Below, piece after piece: positions 1-9,027 of a stretch of DNA of 64,000 bases. Made by a program: the position numbers and the translations under genes. This stretch comes from Clostridium collagenovorans DSM 3089 (GTDB lineage: Bacteria; Bacillota; Clostridia; Clostridiales; Clostridiaceae): positions 620,001 to 684,000 of the forward strand of contig NZ_FQXP01000003.1 in NCBI RefSeq assembly GCF_900130005.1. Direction: 5' to 3'. Numbering within the stretch: the first letter of the stretch is position 1; each line of letters opens with the position of its first letter. The notes below the pieces were generated by a model that had not been told where the DNA came from, ran no database searches, and worked only from the letters and a program-made list of their open reading frames with translations.

Positions 1-1
1 A

Positions 2-229
2 TACTTACAACTTATGGCTATTTTAGCAGTTAAAGAAGGTCTTAGTAAAGAAGAAGCCTTGAGAAGTATAACTCTAAATGCTGCGGAAATTCTTAATATT
101 AATAATAGAGTAGGAAGTATTGAAGTTGGAAAAGATGCTGATATTGTAATTTGGAGTGGAGATATCTTTGATGCTTTATCTAAGGTTAAATATACAATCA
201 TAAATGGAGAAGTGGTATATAAATCATAA
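2..229 (+). CDS. amidohydrolase family protein, C-terminal fragment (5' end outside window)
   Basis: The reading frame is open from the first bases of the window, so this is the 3' end of a longer gene; the ATG at 14 is internal. The 76 visible residues match the C-terminus of the metal-dependent amidohydrolase superfamily of the imidazolonepropionase-like type: a helix with EALRSITLNAAEIL, then the typical VGSIEVGKDADIVIWSGD stretch and a closing INGEVVY strand. The metal-binding barrel residues are off-window, so the substrate cannot be stated. Fold is fairly certain, function is not. Confidence 0.8.
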   Translation, partial: YLQLMAILAVKEGLSKEEALRSITLNAAEILNINNRVGSIEVGKDADIVIWSGDIFDALSKVKYTIINGEVVYKS

Positions 230-319
230 AAAATTTAATAAATTTTAGAAAAATAAGAATATTTTCTTGAAATTTGCACAATATAGATTTATAAAATTTA
301 TGATTGTGAGGTATTTGTT

Positions 320-559
320 ATGAGTGAAGCATTTATGGTTGTTGAAAATGGAAAAGGTGAACAAGTAGAACTAGAACTTGTGGATAGACTAAATATAGAT
401 AGCAAAGAATATGTTATCTTATCACAAATGAACTCTGATGACGCTTTTGCCTATAGAATTGATGAAAAAAACGGCAAAAGAAAATATTCTTCTATAGGTG
501 CAGGAGCAGAATTCAAAAAAGTCTTTGATGCATATGTTCAAAAACATGAAAATGATTAA
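320..559 (+). CDS. DUF1292 family protein
   Basis: This 79-residue acidic soluble protein has the DUF1292 layout: an N-terminal strand with VVENGKGEQVELELVD, then YVILSQMNSDDAFAYRID, ending in a short helix. The family is widespread in Firmicutes and has no established biochemical role. It has its own ribosome binding site (GTGAGG, about 10 bases before ATG) and is followed at once by a terminator, so it is probably monocistronic. Family assignment rests on pattern recognition. Confidence 0.8.
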   Translation: MSEAFMVVENGKGEQVELELVDRLNIDSKEYVILSQMNSDDAFAYRIDEKNGKRKYSSIGAGAEFKKVFDAYVQKHEND

Positions 560-578
560 AAAAAGTTTATAGGATTTA

Positions 579-612
579 TAAAGCCATCATATAGTATTTA
601 TGATGGCTTTAT
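579..612 (+). terminator. Rho-independent terminator after DUF1292 gene
   Basis: A 10-bp perfect stem, AAAGCCATCA at 580-589 with TGATGGCTTT at 601-610, is followed by a T/A-rich tail. Confidence 0.8.
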
Positions 613-894
613 ACATTTTAAAATACTTTGTATAATAATTAACTAAATGGAAATAAAAATGTTAAAATATTATGAACAATTGTTAGAATACTGCAATTTT
701 GCAATTCGAAAAATTTATAATTTCATTTTATTCCTAGCAATAATCACTTGAAATATAGGTGAAGTAAATCTTTGTACCTATAGAAATACTTTAGATAGTG
801 GGTAATCACACTATAAGTTAATATTATATTAAAAATAATGAAGGCAATTCTGTAAAATTCAAATTGTTTATATTTTGACAATATTCGATGAACA
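613..894. other. non-coding stretch with two adjacent hairpins
   Basis: No gene is visible here. Two neighbouring hairpins stand out: TATAGGT at 754-760 with ACCTATA at 776-782, and ATAGTG at 795-800 with CACTAT at 809-814. They lie upstream of the best rnf promoter, so they would not be in that transcript. I recognise no riboswitch class. Confidence 0.35.
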
Positions 895-923
895 TTGAAC
901 TATTGGGCTTAGTAAGTTATAAT
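895..923 (+). promoter_or_regulatory. sigma-A-type promoter of rnf operon
   Basis: TTGAAC at 895-900, a 17-base spacer and TATAAT at 918-923 lie about 100 bases before rnfC. A second TTGACA at 875-880 lacks a good partner at normal spacing. Confidence 0.7.
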
Positions 924-1022
924 GATATATATAAATTCATTAATAATTATCTTAGAAGTTTATAGAAATTTTAAAAAAGTTTATATTTACTTTAAAGTGA
1001 TTTAATAGAATGGAGGATTAAT

Positions 1023-2342
1023 ATGGAATTGTTAACTTTTAAAAGGGGAATTCATCCACCTCACGGCAAACACTTTACTGAAAATAAAGAAGTAGAAGTA
1101 TATATGCCCAAGGGGGATCTAGTATTTCCAATGTCACAACATATTGGTGCACCATGTGAGCCGATTGTAAAGAAGGGAGATAGAGTACTTGTAGGTCAAA
1201 AGATTGGACAAACTACTTCTTTTGTATGCAGTCCTATACATTCGAGTGTATCGGGTACGGTTAAAAATGTGGTAGCAATGCCTCATTCAAATGGTACTAA
1301 TGTTTTGAGTGTTATTATTGAAAATGATGGTTTATATGAAAGCGTAGACAATCAACCGGTTAAAGACTACACAAAATTAACTAAGGCTGAGTTAGTTGAA
1401 ATCATTAAGGAATGCGGTATTGTAGGTTTAGGGGGAGCATGTTTCCCGACTCATATAAAACTTACTCCTCCAGAGGATAAGAAAATTGATTATATAATAA
1501 TTAATGCAGCTGAATGTGAACCATACTTAACTTGCGATTATAGACTTATGTTAGAAAGTACAGATGAGATAGTTGAAGGACTTAAAATATTAAGCAGTAT
1601 GTTTAAAGGTGTTAAAATTGTAGTTGGAATAGAAAATAACAAGCCACAAGCAATTAAAACATTAAAAGATGCACTTAAGGGTGTAAATGGAGTAGAGGTT
1701 GCACCATTAAAAACTAAGTATCCTCAAGGTGCTGAAAAACAATTAATTTATGCAGTAACTAAAAGAGAAGTTGAAACAGGAAAGTTACCAGCAGATGCAG
1801 GGTGTATTGTTCAGAACATAGGAACTGTATACGCTATAAAACGTGCTGTTGTTGATGGAGAGGTTTTAACTGAAAGAATAGTAACTGTTACAGGTGAAGG
1901 AATAAATAATCCTAAAAACTTAAAGGTTAAGTTCGGTACTTCAGTTATGGAGTTAATTGAAGAATGTGGTGGCATAAAGGGTGAAGCAGAAAAGGTTATC
2001 TCTGGTGGACCTATGATGGGAACTACACTATTTGATTTAAGTGTACCAGTTATAAAGGGTACTTCAGGAATATTAATCTTAGGAAAAAATGAAGGAAAGT
2101 CTTACTCAGAATCTAATTGTATTAGATGTGGAAGATGTTTAGATGCATGTCCAATGTATTTAAATCCTACAAAATTAAACTCTCAAGTAATAAGAGGAGA
2201 TTATGAAGGCTTTGAAGAAAACAATGGATTAAGCTGTATTGAATGTGGATGTTGTTCTTTTGTATGTCCAGCAAGAAGAAAGTTAACACAAACTTGTCGA
2301 CAGGGTAAGAGAACAGTTATGAATAATAAAAGAAAAAAGTAG
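1023..2342 (+). CDS. rnfC: Rnf complex subunit RnfC
   Basis: RnfC is the NADH-binding iron-sulfur subunit of the membrane Rnf complex, which couples ferredoxin:NAD+ oxidoreduction to ion transport. The 439-residue protein has the RnfC N-terminal barrel (GIHPPHGK), the Gly-rich nucleotide/FMN region with VGLGGACFPTHIK near residue 140, and two 4Fe-4S motifs: C366, C369, C372, C376 and C405, C408, C411, C415. It is the first gene of rnfCDGEAB, in the usual clostridial order. The start follows GGAGG at 1012-1016. Assignment is secure. Confidence 0.97.
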   Translation: MELLTFKRGIHPPHGKHFTENKEVEVYMPKGDLVFPMSQHIGAPCEPIVKKGDRVLVGQKIGQTTSFVCSPIHSSVSGTVKNVVAMPHSNGTNVLSVIIENDGLYESVDNQPVKDYTKLTKAELVEIIKECGIVGLGGACFPTHIKLTPPEDKKIDYIIINAAECEPYLTCDYRLMLESTDEIVEGLKILSSMFKGVKIVVGIENNKPQAIKTLKDALKGVNGVEVAPLKTKYPQGAEKQLIYAVTKREVETGKLPADAGCIVQNIGTVYAIKRAVVDGEVLTERIVTVTGEGINNPKNLKVKFGTSVMELIEECGGIKGEAEKVISGGPMMGTTLFDLSVPVIKGTSGILILGKNEGKSYSESNCIRCGRCLDACPMYLNPTKLNSQVIRGDYEGFEENNGLSCIECGCCSFVCPARRKLTQTCRQGKRTVMNNKRKK

Positions 2343-2360
2343 TAGGGGTGAAATGCAGAA

Positions 2361-3293
2361 ATGAATAGATTTTTAAAAGTTTCATCATCTCCTCATATAA
2401 ATTCTAAAGAATCAACGAATACAATTATGAGAGATGTTTTAATTGCACTTGTACCAGCAGCTGGTGTAGCACTTTATATATTTGGAATCAGAGCTTTTTG
2501 GCTACTGCTTACATGTATAGGCTCATCAGTATTAGCAGAATTTTTATTTACTAAGATAACTAAAAGACAAACTTCTATTATGGATTTAAGTGCGGCAGTA
2601 ACAGGAATATTATTAGCATTTAACCTTCCAGTTACAACTCCAGTTTGGGTTGCAGCAGTAGGAAGTGCTTTTGCTATAATTATAGTTAAATGTATATTTG
2701 GTGGAGTTGGACAAAACATAGTAAACCCAGCTTTAGCAGCTAGAGCATTTCTTCTTGCAGCATATCCAGAGCATATGACTGGATGGGTTTTAGATGGAAT
2801 GAGTACAGCAACTCCACTTGGAATGTTAAAGTCAGGTGTATCAGCTGATTTACCGTCATTAATGGATGTATTCTTAGGTAATGTAGGTGGATGTATTGGT
2901 GAGGTTTCAGTTTTAGCATTATTAATTGGTGCAGCTTATTTATTATATAGAAGAATAATTTCATGGCATATTCCAGTTACGTATATAGCTACAGTAGCTG
3001 TTATTACTTTCTTATTTGGAAGATCAGCTTTTAATGTGGAACAAGTTGTTTATGAATTATGTGCAGGAGGATTAATGCTAGGTGCATTCTTCATGGCGAC
3101 GGATTATACTACTTCTCCAATGACTAAAAAGGGACAAGTGATATTTGGAATCGGATGTGGTGTTATAACTGCTGTTATTCGTCTATTTGGTGGATATGCA
3201 GAGGGTGTTTCTTACTCAATCTTAATAATGAACTTATTAGTTCCTATGATTGATAAATATACAAAAAATCGTGTATTTGGGGAGGCGAAGTAG
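2361..3293 (+). CDS. rnfD: Rnf complex subunit RnfD
   Basis: RnfD is a polytopic membrane subunit with a covalently bound FMN. The 310 residues are hydrophobic, with several membrane segments and the family signature FGGVGQNIVNPALAARAF. The flavinylation motif is STATP at residues 148-152, with T151 the expected FMN attachment site. It lies 18 bases after rnfC, with a GGGGTG ribosome binding site. The C-terminal half carries MATDYTTSPMTKKGQ, typical of the family. Flavin attachment would need an ApbE-type transferase; one is encoded at 44.1-45.2 kb. Confidence 0.97.
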   Translation: MNRFLKVSSSPHINSKESTNTIMRDVLIALVPAAGVALYIFGIRAFWLLLTCIGSSVLAEFLFTKITKRQTSIMDLSAAVTGILLAFNLPVTTPVWVAAVGSAFAIIIVKCIFGGVGQNIVNPALAARAFLLAAYPEHMTGWVLDGMSTATPLGMLKSGVSADLPSLMDVFLGNVGGCIGEVSVLALLIGAAYLLYRRIISWHIPVTYIATVAVITFLFGRSAFNVEQVVYELCAGGLMLGAFFMATDYTTSPMTKKGQVIFGIGCGVITAVIRLFGGYAEGVSYSILIMNLLVPMIDKYTKNRVFGEAK

Positions 3294-3863
3294 GTGAAAG
3301 AGAATTTTAAGTTAGGCGGAATATTACTTATTATAGCTACAGTTGCATCATTGCTTTTATCTTGTACCTATGAGCTTACAAAGGACACAATAGCAGCTCA
3401 AAGTAATGCAGCTAAAACTGAAGCTATGAAGGCTATACTACCAGAGGCGGATAAATTTGAAACTCTTGCTTTAGATGTATCTAATTATGCTGGAGTAGGT
3501 GCTGTAGATAAGGGATTAAGTGATGGCAATGAAGTTGGCTATGTTATTGAAAGTTCAGCAAAGGGATACGGTGGAGAATTAAAGCTTGTAGTTGCTGTAT
3601 CTTTAGAAGGAAAAATTTCAGGAATAAAAGTATTAGAGCACTCAGAAACACCAGGATTAGGTGCAAAGTGTGAAGAACCTGAATTTACTGATAGATATAA
3701 AGAAAAATTAGCTACAGCTCCATTAACTTTAGTTAGTGGATCACCATCAAGTGATAGTGAAATACAATCAATTTCAGGTGTTACTATAACATCTACAGCA
3801 GTTATAGATGCTGTAAATAAAGCAATTGATATTTACAATAATGAATTGAAAGGAGGACAATAA
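3294..3863 (+). CDS. rnfG: Rnf complex subunit RnfG
   Basis: RnfG is the FMN-binding subunit with one N-terminal membrane anchor (residues about 5-25) and an extracytoplasmic FMN_bind domain. The motif SGVTITS at residues 161-167 matches the covalent flavinylation signature, with T166 the predicted FMN-linked threonine. Translation starts at GTG 3294, directly after the rnfD stop, with AGGCGAAG just upstream. The domain contains SAKGYGGELKLVVAV and HSETPGLG, both family hallmarks. The position in the rnf operon leaves little doubt. Confidence 0.96.
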   Translation: MKENFKLGGILLIIATVASLLLSCTYELTKDTIAAQSNAAKTEAMKAILPEADKFETLALDVSNYAGVGAVDKGLSDGNEVGYVIESSAKGYGGELKLVVAVSLEGKISGIKVLEHSETPGLGAKCEEPEFTDRYKEKLATAPLTLVSGSPSSDSEIQSISGVTITSTAVIDAVNKAIDIYNNELKGGQ

Positions 3864-3864
3864 A

Positions 3865-4476
3865 GTGAGTAATTTAGGTGAAAGATTAAAGGTTGGTATT
3901 ATTTTAGAAAACCCAGTCTTTGTTCAAGTACTTGCTATGTGTCCAGTCCTAGGAGTAACTAGCAGTGTTAATAATGCCATTGGTATGGGACTTGCAACAA
4001 CAGCTGTTTTAATAGGATCTAATGCTGTAATATCTTTACTTAGAAAAGTTATTCCAGATAAAATCAGAATACCAGCATATATAGTTGTAATAGCAAGTTT
4101 TGTTACTTTAATTAAGTTCTTATTACAAGGATATTTACCAGAACTATATAAATCTCTTGGATTATTTATTCCACTTATAGTTGTTAACTGTATAATTCTA
4201 GGAAGAGCTGAAGCTTATGCTTCTAAAAATAATGTTATTAACTCTATATTTGATGCGATTGGTATGGGATTAGGATTTACTTTTGCATTAAGTGTATTAG
4301 CTTCTTTTAGAGAATTATTAGGTGCAGGAACAATCTTAGGGTTCCAAATTATGCCTAGCTTCTATGAGCCAGCTATAATTATGACAATGGCACCAGGCGG
4401 ATTTATAACTCTTGGATTAATACTTGCAGGTATTAACCAATACAAAATTTCTAAAAGCAAAAAAGCTAATAAATAA
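3865..4476 (+). CDS. rnfE: Rnf complex subunit RnfE
   Basis: This 203-residue hydrophobic protein has about six membrane helices and belongs to the paired RnfA/RnfE (NqrD/NqrE) family. Signatures are NPVFVQVLAMCPVLGVT near the N-terminus and PLIVVNCIILGRAEA in the middle. The conserved cysteines in membrane segments of this family bind an intramembrane iron-sulfur cluster shared with RnfA. Start is GTG 3865 after AGGAGG, one base after the rnfG stop, so translation is probably coupled. Confidence 0.95.
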   Translation: MSNLGERLKVGIILENPVFVQVLAMCPVLGVTSSVNNAIGMGLATTAVLIGSNAVISLLRKVIPDKIRIPAYIVVIASFVTLIKFLLQGYLPELYKSLGLFIPLIVVNCIILGRAEAYASKNNVINSIFDAIGMGLGFTFALSVLASFRELLGAGTILGFQIMPSFYEPAIIMTMAPGGFITLGLILAGINQYKISKSKKANK

Positions 4477-4493
4477 TAGAGGGGTGAAATGAA

Positions 4494-5075
4494 GTGGAGC
4501 AATTATTTACTATATTTATAAGTGCCTTACTTGTTAATAACTTTGTATTATCAAAGTTTTTAGGTATTTGTTCTTTTTTAGGAGTTTCTAAAAAAACAGA
4601 AACTGCAAAGGGTATGGGTATGGCGGTTACCTTCGTTATGCTTTTAGCTTCTGTAATTACTTTTGTTCTTAACAAATATATATTAATAAATTTACACATG
4701 GAGTATTTATCAATTTTAGCATTTGTACTTGTAATTGCAGCATTAGTTCAATTTGTTGAAATTGTAATAAAGAAAACTAACCCTGGTTTATATAGATCAC
4801 TAGGAATTTTCTTACCACTTATAACTACAAACTGTGCTGTTTTAGGTATGGTTAATATAAATGCTGATATGGGATATACATTTATCCAAGCAATAGTTAA
4901 TGCTTTAGGTGCAGCTTTAGGATATACTTTAGCAATAGTTATCTTAGCAGGACTTAGAGAAAGAATGGAAGAAAACACTGGAATGCCAGAAGCTTTTAAA
5001 GGTCTTCCAATATCACTTGTTACAGCAGGAATAATGTCAATAGCATTCCTTGGCTTTACTGGACTTGTTGGTTAA
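4494..5075 (+). CDS. rnfA: Rnf complex subunit RnfA
   Basis: RnfA is the partner of RnfE, with inverted membrane topology. The 193 residues form about six membrane helices, with the N-terminal NNFVLSKFLGICSFLGVSKK signature and PLITTNCAVLGM in the middle. Start is GTG 4494 following GAGGGG; the gap to rnfE is 17 bases. Its two conserved membrane cysteines (in GICSFLG and TTNCAVLG) fit the RnfA/E iron-sulfur site. The identification is firm from sequence and operon position. Confidence 0.95.
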   Translation: MEQLFTIFISALLVNNFVLSKFLGICSFLGVSKKTETAKGMGMAVTFVMLLASVITFVLNKYILINLHMEYLSILAFVLVIAALVQFVEIVIKKTNPGLYRSLGIFLPLITTNCAVLGMVNINADMGYTFIQAIVNALGAALGYTLAIVILAGLRERMEENTGMPEAFKGLPISLVTAGIMSIAFLGFTGLVG

Positions 5076-5091
5076 ATTAGGAGGTAATTAA

Positions 5092-5961
5092 ATGGAATTT
5101 ACTAGTATACTTTATCCAGTGTTAGTCTTTGCAGGCTTAGGTTTGCTTTTAGGTTTAATACTAGGATATGCTAACGATAAATTTAAGGTAGAAGTAGATG
5201 AAAGAATACCACAGGTTAGAGAAGCACTTCCAGGTGCTAACTGTGGTGGATGTGGATATGCTGGATGTGATGCATATGCAGAGGCTGTTGTTCAAGGTTT
5301 AGCAAAACCTAATTTATGTACCCCAGGTGGAGACGCTTCTTCATCTAAGATAGGTGAGATTATGGGTCTTAAAGTAGAAGCTGGTGAAGCTAAAGTCGCT
5401 TATGTTAGATGTAAAGGTACTTGTGAAGTTGCTAAGGAAAAGTACGATTATGAAGGTATAAAAGATTGTAACCAGGCTATGGTTGTACCAGGTACTGGAG
5501 CAAAATCTTGTACTTATGGATGTTTAGGATTAGGTTCATGTATAAAAGTTTGCAACTTTGGTGCTTTAGAAATAAAGGATGGAGTTGCAGTTGTAAATAA
5601 AGAGAAATGTGTTGCTTGTGGTGCTTGTGTTGGTGCATGTCCAAAAGGACTAATTGATATAGTACCTAAAAAAGCTTTAGTATTAGTTCAATGTAATTCT
5701 AAGGCTAAGGGAAAAGAAGTAATGGATGCATGTTCTGTAGGATGTGTTTCATGTTCTCTTTGTGTTAAATCTTGTCCTAAAGATGCTATAGAGATGGTTA
5801 ATAACTTACCAGTAATAGATTATAGTAAGTGTGTTAACTGTGGAATATGTGCTAATAAATGTCCTAAACATTCTATTCAAAATAATAGAGTGGTTGTTAA
5901 GAAAAATTTAGAAGCTAAGAAAATTGATAATGAAGAAAATACACAAAGTAGTAATAAATAA
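5092..5961 (+). CDS. rnfB: Rnf complex ferredoxin-type subunit RnfB
   Basis: RnfB takes electrons from ferredoxin into the complex. The 289-residue protein has one N-terminal membrane helix (about residues 5-25), then the Fe-S domain GANCGGCGYAGC and several ferredoxin-type motifs: CTYGCLGLGSCIKVC, CVACGACVGACP, CVSCSLCVKSCP and CVNCGICANKCP. This cysteine-rich, multi-cluster form is typical of clostridial and acetogen RnfB and longer than the proteobacterial form. AGGAGG precedes the ATG. It is the last subunit gene; a terminator follows at 6025. Confidence 0.96.
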   Translation: MEFTSILYPVLVFAGLGLLLGLILGYANDKFKVEVDERIPQVREALPGANCGGCGYAGCDAYAEAVVQGLAKPNLCTPGGDASSSKIGEIMGLKVEAGEAKVAYVRCKGTCEVAKEKYDYEGIKDCNQAMVVPGTGAKSCTYGCLGLGSCIKVCNFGALEIKDGVAVVNKEKCVACGACVGACPKGLIDIVPKKALVLVQCNSKAKGKEVMDACSVGCVSCSLCVKSCPKDAIEMVNNLPVIDYSKCVNCGICANKCPKHSIQNNRVVVKKNLEAKKIDNEENTQSSNK

Positions 5962-6024
5962 ACCTTTGTAATAAATTTAAAAGGAATTCTTGTTTATTAT
6001 TTTTAAAAAGTGTAAAATTATAAT

Positions 6025-6053
6025 AAAAGGTCTAGAGTTTCTAGATCTTTTAT
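6025..6053 (+). terminator. terminator after rnfB
   Basis: An 11-bp stem with one G-T pair, AAAAGGTCTAG at 6025-6035 with CTAGATCTTTT at 6041-6051, closes a 5-base loop. It separates rnfB from the RseC-like gene, so the latter may need read-through or its own promoter. Confidence 0.7.
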
Positions 6054-6123
6054 TAATTATAAGAGTAATTACTTAATTTTAAAGTAATCAATGGTTACTT
6101 TGGAGTGTTAAGGAGGCTATTCT

Positions 6124-6522
6124 ATGAAGGAAAGTGGCAGAGTAAAAGCTATAAAAGGTAATCAAGCCATGGTAGCTTTTATTAAAAAAAGTGGCTGTGG
6201 AGGCAATTGTGGAAGTTGTGGAGGAGGGTGTCCTAAGGATACACTTATATTAGAAATTGAAAATACACAGGATGCTAAAGTAGGTGACGAGGTAACAGTT
6301 GAATTAAGTAACAAACATTTCTCGAAAATGCTTGTTTGGGCTTATGTTATACCTGGTCTTATGCTGTTTTTAGGTTTAATAGGAACTTATATTATAAGTA
6401 AAAATGAACTTATAGCTCTTATAGTTGGAGTAACGCTAATGGTTCTTAGTTATGTTATAATAGGAAAGTTTAATAATAAAGATGAAAAAGAGTACGATTT
6501 TAAAATGATCAATAAAAAGTAG
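6124..6522 (+). CDS. RseC/SoxR-reducing-system family membrane protein
   Basis: The 132-residue protein has the RseC/MucC layout: an N-terminal soluble part with ESGRVKAIKGNQAMVAF and a Cys cluster CGGNCGSCGGGC at residues 24-35, followed by two membrane helices (about 62-82 and 88-108) and a charged tail. RseC genes sit beside rnf/rsx genes in other bacteria, where they support SoxR reduction or Rnf function; the position just after rnfB fits that. Here the likely role is Rnf maturation or redox support, which is inference. The ribosome binding site is AAGGAGG. Confidence 0.88.
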   Translation: MKESGRVKAIKGNQAMVAFIKKSGCGGNCGSCGGGCPKDTLILEIENTQDAKVGDEVTVELSNKHFSKMLVWAYVIPGLMLFLGLIGTYIISKNELIALIVGVTLMVLSYVIIGKFNNKDEKEYDFKMINKK

Positions 6523-6538
6523 AATATTTTTTTACTAT

Positions 6539-6580
6539 AAAGATAAAAGGAGTGTCTTCCATCATTCCTTTTATCTTTTT
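6539..6580 (+). terminator. terminator after RseC-like gene
   Basis: AGATAAAAGGA at 6541-6551 pairs with TCCTTTTATCT at 6566-6576, extended by flanking A/T pairs, and a T run follows. Confidence 0.85.
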
Positions 6581-6736
6581 TTAAATTAATTGAAAGTTTA
6601 TTAAAAATACATAAAAGTTTACTTATACTTAAATTTTTATAGTATATAGTGTGGTAAAATCTTAGTATGAAATAAGATTATAATTAATATTAGTACATAA
6701 ATTTAATCCCTTTATAATTTATGCGGAGGTGAGTCT

Positions 6737-8593
6737 ATGACGTTAAAATTTACCATTTTTAATGAGTCTATAGAAATAGATGAAAAAAAAGATAGGTATA
6801 ATTCCTTAAGAAAAGATTTTGATGAATTTTCTTATATGCAAAGTGAGAAATTTACTGATATCTTTAGAGAATCATACTATAATATAGATGTTTTAAGTAA
6901 GAATGGGTTAAATGATGGGTTTAAATTAATTATTGAAGGAATAGACAAGGCATTATCAATTCTGGTAGATAATAATATATTAGATATAGATAGAAAAAGA
7001 TTTTTTTCAAACTACTATGGGAAATATTACTCATATGATGAGGACTTTCACAAAATAAACAATAGATATCTTTCCATAATAATTCCTGAAAAAAACTTAT
7101 TAGACTATAATGAAAGATGTAAAAATGTAAGGTTACAATGGAAGGAAAAAGGTTTTCCTATAGATGGATCAGTAATTGATGTAACTAAGGAAAATAATAT
7201 GACTATGGCATCTAGTCTCACTCATATTAGTTACAAGTTCAAAGGTAAAACCTTTAGCGGTATAGGTAACTTTATAGAAAAGAGTAAACTATTAAATGAT
7301 AATGAAACTTTAGAGGTTTTAAAAACATCAGTATATAATAATTGTTATAACATACATAAGGCTTTGATTGACTGCTTTGAAGATAATGGATTAAACATAT
7401 ACGATAAATACATAGGCGAAGATATTATAAACTCCGTAGAAGCATTATTTAATAATTTAACTATAGGAGTAATTCCACAAGAGAAGGTACAAGAAAATAT
7501 AATTAAGATTATAAAAGGTAACCCTTATGAATTAAGATATTATAAGTTTATTATATATAATTTGGGTGATGAGTATAATGAGTTAGATAAATTAGCTGAT
7601 TATTATGGGGTATTTGGCTTAGGTGATTTTAAGCTATCTCTTTTAAAAGATAAGTTCAATAAATTAGATTTAAGTACAGAGGAAAGCACTATACAGGGCA
7701 AAGAGCTTTTGACTACGTATATGCAAAAGTTAGGTATTGGAACACAAAACCCTTATTATTTTAAAATTGAAGAAAGATTAAAGGAACTAGACTTAATTAA
7801 AAGAACAGTTGAGGATATAGAGTTTCCTACAAGAGAAATGGCCTCTCTTGCAAGAGAGGATAAATCTAAAATAGAAGAAGTGCTAAAGAATATAAATAGC
7901 GACAGTGAAGAGGAGATTTTACAGGCCCTTGATAATATAAAAAGATTGGATTTAAAAACTATATTAAAAATTAAGTATATAGACCTATTAAATCAAAAAT
8001 TAAAAACAATAATAGAAAAAGCTGATTTCTTATATCTTAATACTAAATTTGATTGCAAAAGCTTATATAGTGAGGAAGAAGTTGTTAAGGCATTAGAGGA
8101 ACTAAGGAATACTGACTTAAGAACTAAGGAGGCTTTAGCTTTAAAGGAAAGAGATCTTATTACTAGATTAACTCAAATAATAGAAGGCAATGATATTTTA
8201 AAAATGGAAAATATAATAAATTCATATTTGTTTTTTAATATGAGCGATATACAAAATGCTGTAGATGAATTATCAGCAATGAATATAAGAAGTTATCATT
8301 TGAAAAGAGAAAAAATAGAATATCTTTTAGATAACGCCAGATTCATTATAAATAATCATTTGAATTTATTAGACAAGGCAAAAAAATATGATATAAAGCT
8401 GAAAGAAAAGAAAAATGGAAAGTCTTTGCCAAAGGATAATGGATTTATGGGCTCTATTAGAAAGGTCTTTGGAGATACCATAAATAAGGTTAATGAAATT
8501 TTATCAGAAGAGGACAAAAGGGCATGGGAGTTTATAACTAACAACGGAGAAAAAACAATTGAAGAAGTTTATGCTAGAATTCTGGAAAGGTAA
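6737..8593 (+). CDS. hypothetical protein, 618 residues, unrecognised
   Basis: I do not recognise this protein. It has no signal peptide or membrane helix, is rich in Lys, Glu, Asn and Ile, and looks mainly alpha-helical. There is an N-terminal region with FTIFNESIEIDEKKDRYNSL, a beta-rich segment around residues 155-180 (SLTHISYKFKGKTFSGIGNF), and long amphipathic helices from about 330 to the end. No nucleotide-binding, metal-binding or nuclease motif is visible. It starts at ATG 6737 after GGAGGTGAG and stands alone between terminators and the argS promoter. Its base composition matches its neighbours. Confidence 0.85.
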   Translation: MTLKFTIFNESIEIDEKKDRYNSLRKDFDEFSYMQSEKFTDIFRESYYNIDVLSKNGLNDGFKLIIEGIDKALSILVDNNILDIDRKRFFSNYYGKYYSYDEDFHKINNRYLSIIIPEKNLLDYNERCKNVRLQWKEKGFPIDGSVIDVTKENNMTMASSLTHISYKFKGKTFSGIGNFIEKSKLLNDNETLEVLKTSVYNNCYNIHKALIDCFEDNGLNIYDKYIGEDIINSVEALFNNLTIGVIPQEKVQENIIKIIKGNPYELRYYKFIIYNLGDEYNELDKLADYYGVFGLGDFKLSLLKDKFNKLDLSTEESTIQGKELLTTYMQKLGIGTQNPYYFKIEERLKELDLIKRTVEDIEFPTREMASLAREDKSKIEEVLKNINSDSEEEILQALDNIKRLDLKTILKIKYIDLLNQKLKTIIEKADFLYLNTKFDCKSLYSEEEVVKALEELRNTDLRTKEALALKERDLITRLTQIIEGNDILKMENIINSYLFFNMSDIQNAVDELSAMNIRSYHLKREKIEYLLDNARFIINNHLNLLDKAKKYDIKLKEKKNGKSLPKDNGFMGSIRKVFGDTINKVNEILSEEDKRAWEFITNNGEKTIEEVYARILER

Positions 8594-8640
8594 ATATCTT
8601 TCACGGAAAAGTACAGAATCTTAAGCGAGAGAAGTTCTTC

Positions 8641-8669
8641 TTGACAAAAAATATGATTTTAAATATAAT
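8641..8669 (+). promoter_or_regulatory. consensus promoter of argS T-box transcript
   Basis: TTGACA at 8641-8646, exactly 17 bases, then TATAAT at 8664-8669: a perfect sigma-A promoter. Transcription should start near 8676 and produce a leader of about 350 bases. Confidence 0.85.
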
Positions 8670-8675
8670 ATATAA

Positions 8676-8960
8676 GATAATAATATAAGGTCTTAAAATT
8701 CTATGATTAGGAAAAGTATTCTTAAAAATTAATTTTAGCGAGTAAAAGAGGGTGGGAGTTTTACATTAATTTAAGAAGAAAATAGAGCCTATGAGAAGCT
8801 ATGTGAAAAGAGGTAAAACTCGTAGTAACATATGCCGCAATAAATGCGTTAAAATATTTGAGAGGATAGGTAAAATCGAAATTTTACTTATCAATTAGAG
8901 TGGTACCGCGGATATATCCGTCTCTATATGTAACAGTATAGAGACGGATTTTTTATTTTA
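8676..8960 (+). promoter_or_regulatory. T-box riboswitch controlling argS
   Basis: The 14-base T-box core GAGTGGTACCGCGG (8898-8911) is present, followed by a terminator with a 12-bp perfect stem (8917-8928 with 8937-8948) and a T run. Upstream, 8756-8764 pairs with 8813-8821 as part of stem I. Uncharged tRNA-Arg would stabilise the antiterminator and allow argS transcription. Two arginine codons could be the specifier: CGT at 8821-8823 (with an AGTA at 8741-8744 on the opposite side) or AGA at 8809-8811. I cannot decide without folding. Confidence 0.93.
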
Positions 8961-9027
8961 GTCAAAAATTAAGTTTCTTAAATAAATTTTTATAAAACTA
9001 TTCACTAAATGAAAGGAATGAAGAAGA

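Noticed and set aside
2474..2964. Minus-strand frames inside rnfD
   Set aside because: They are antisense shadows of a clearly conserved plus-strand gene.
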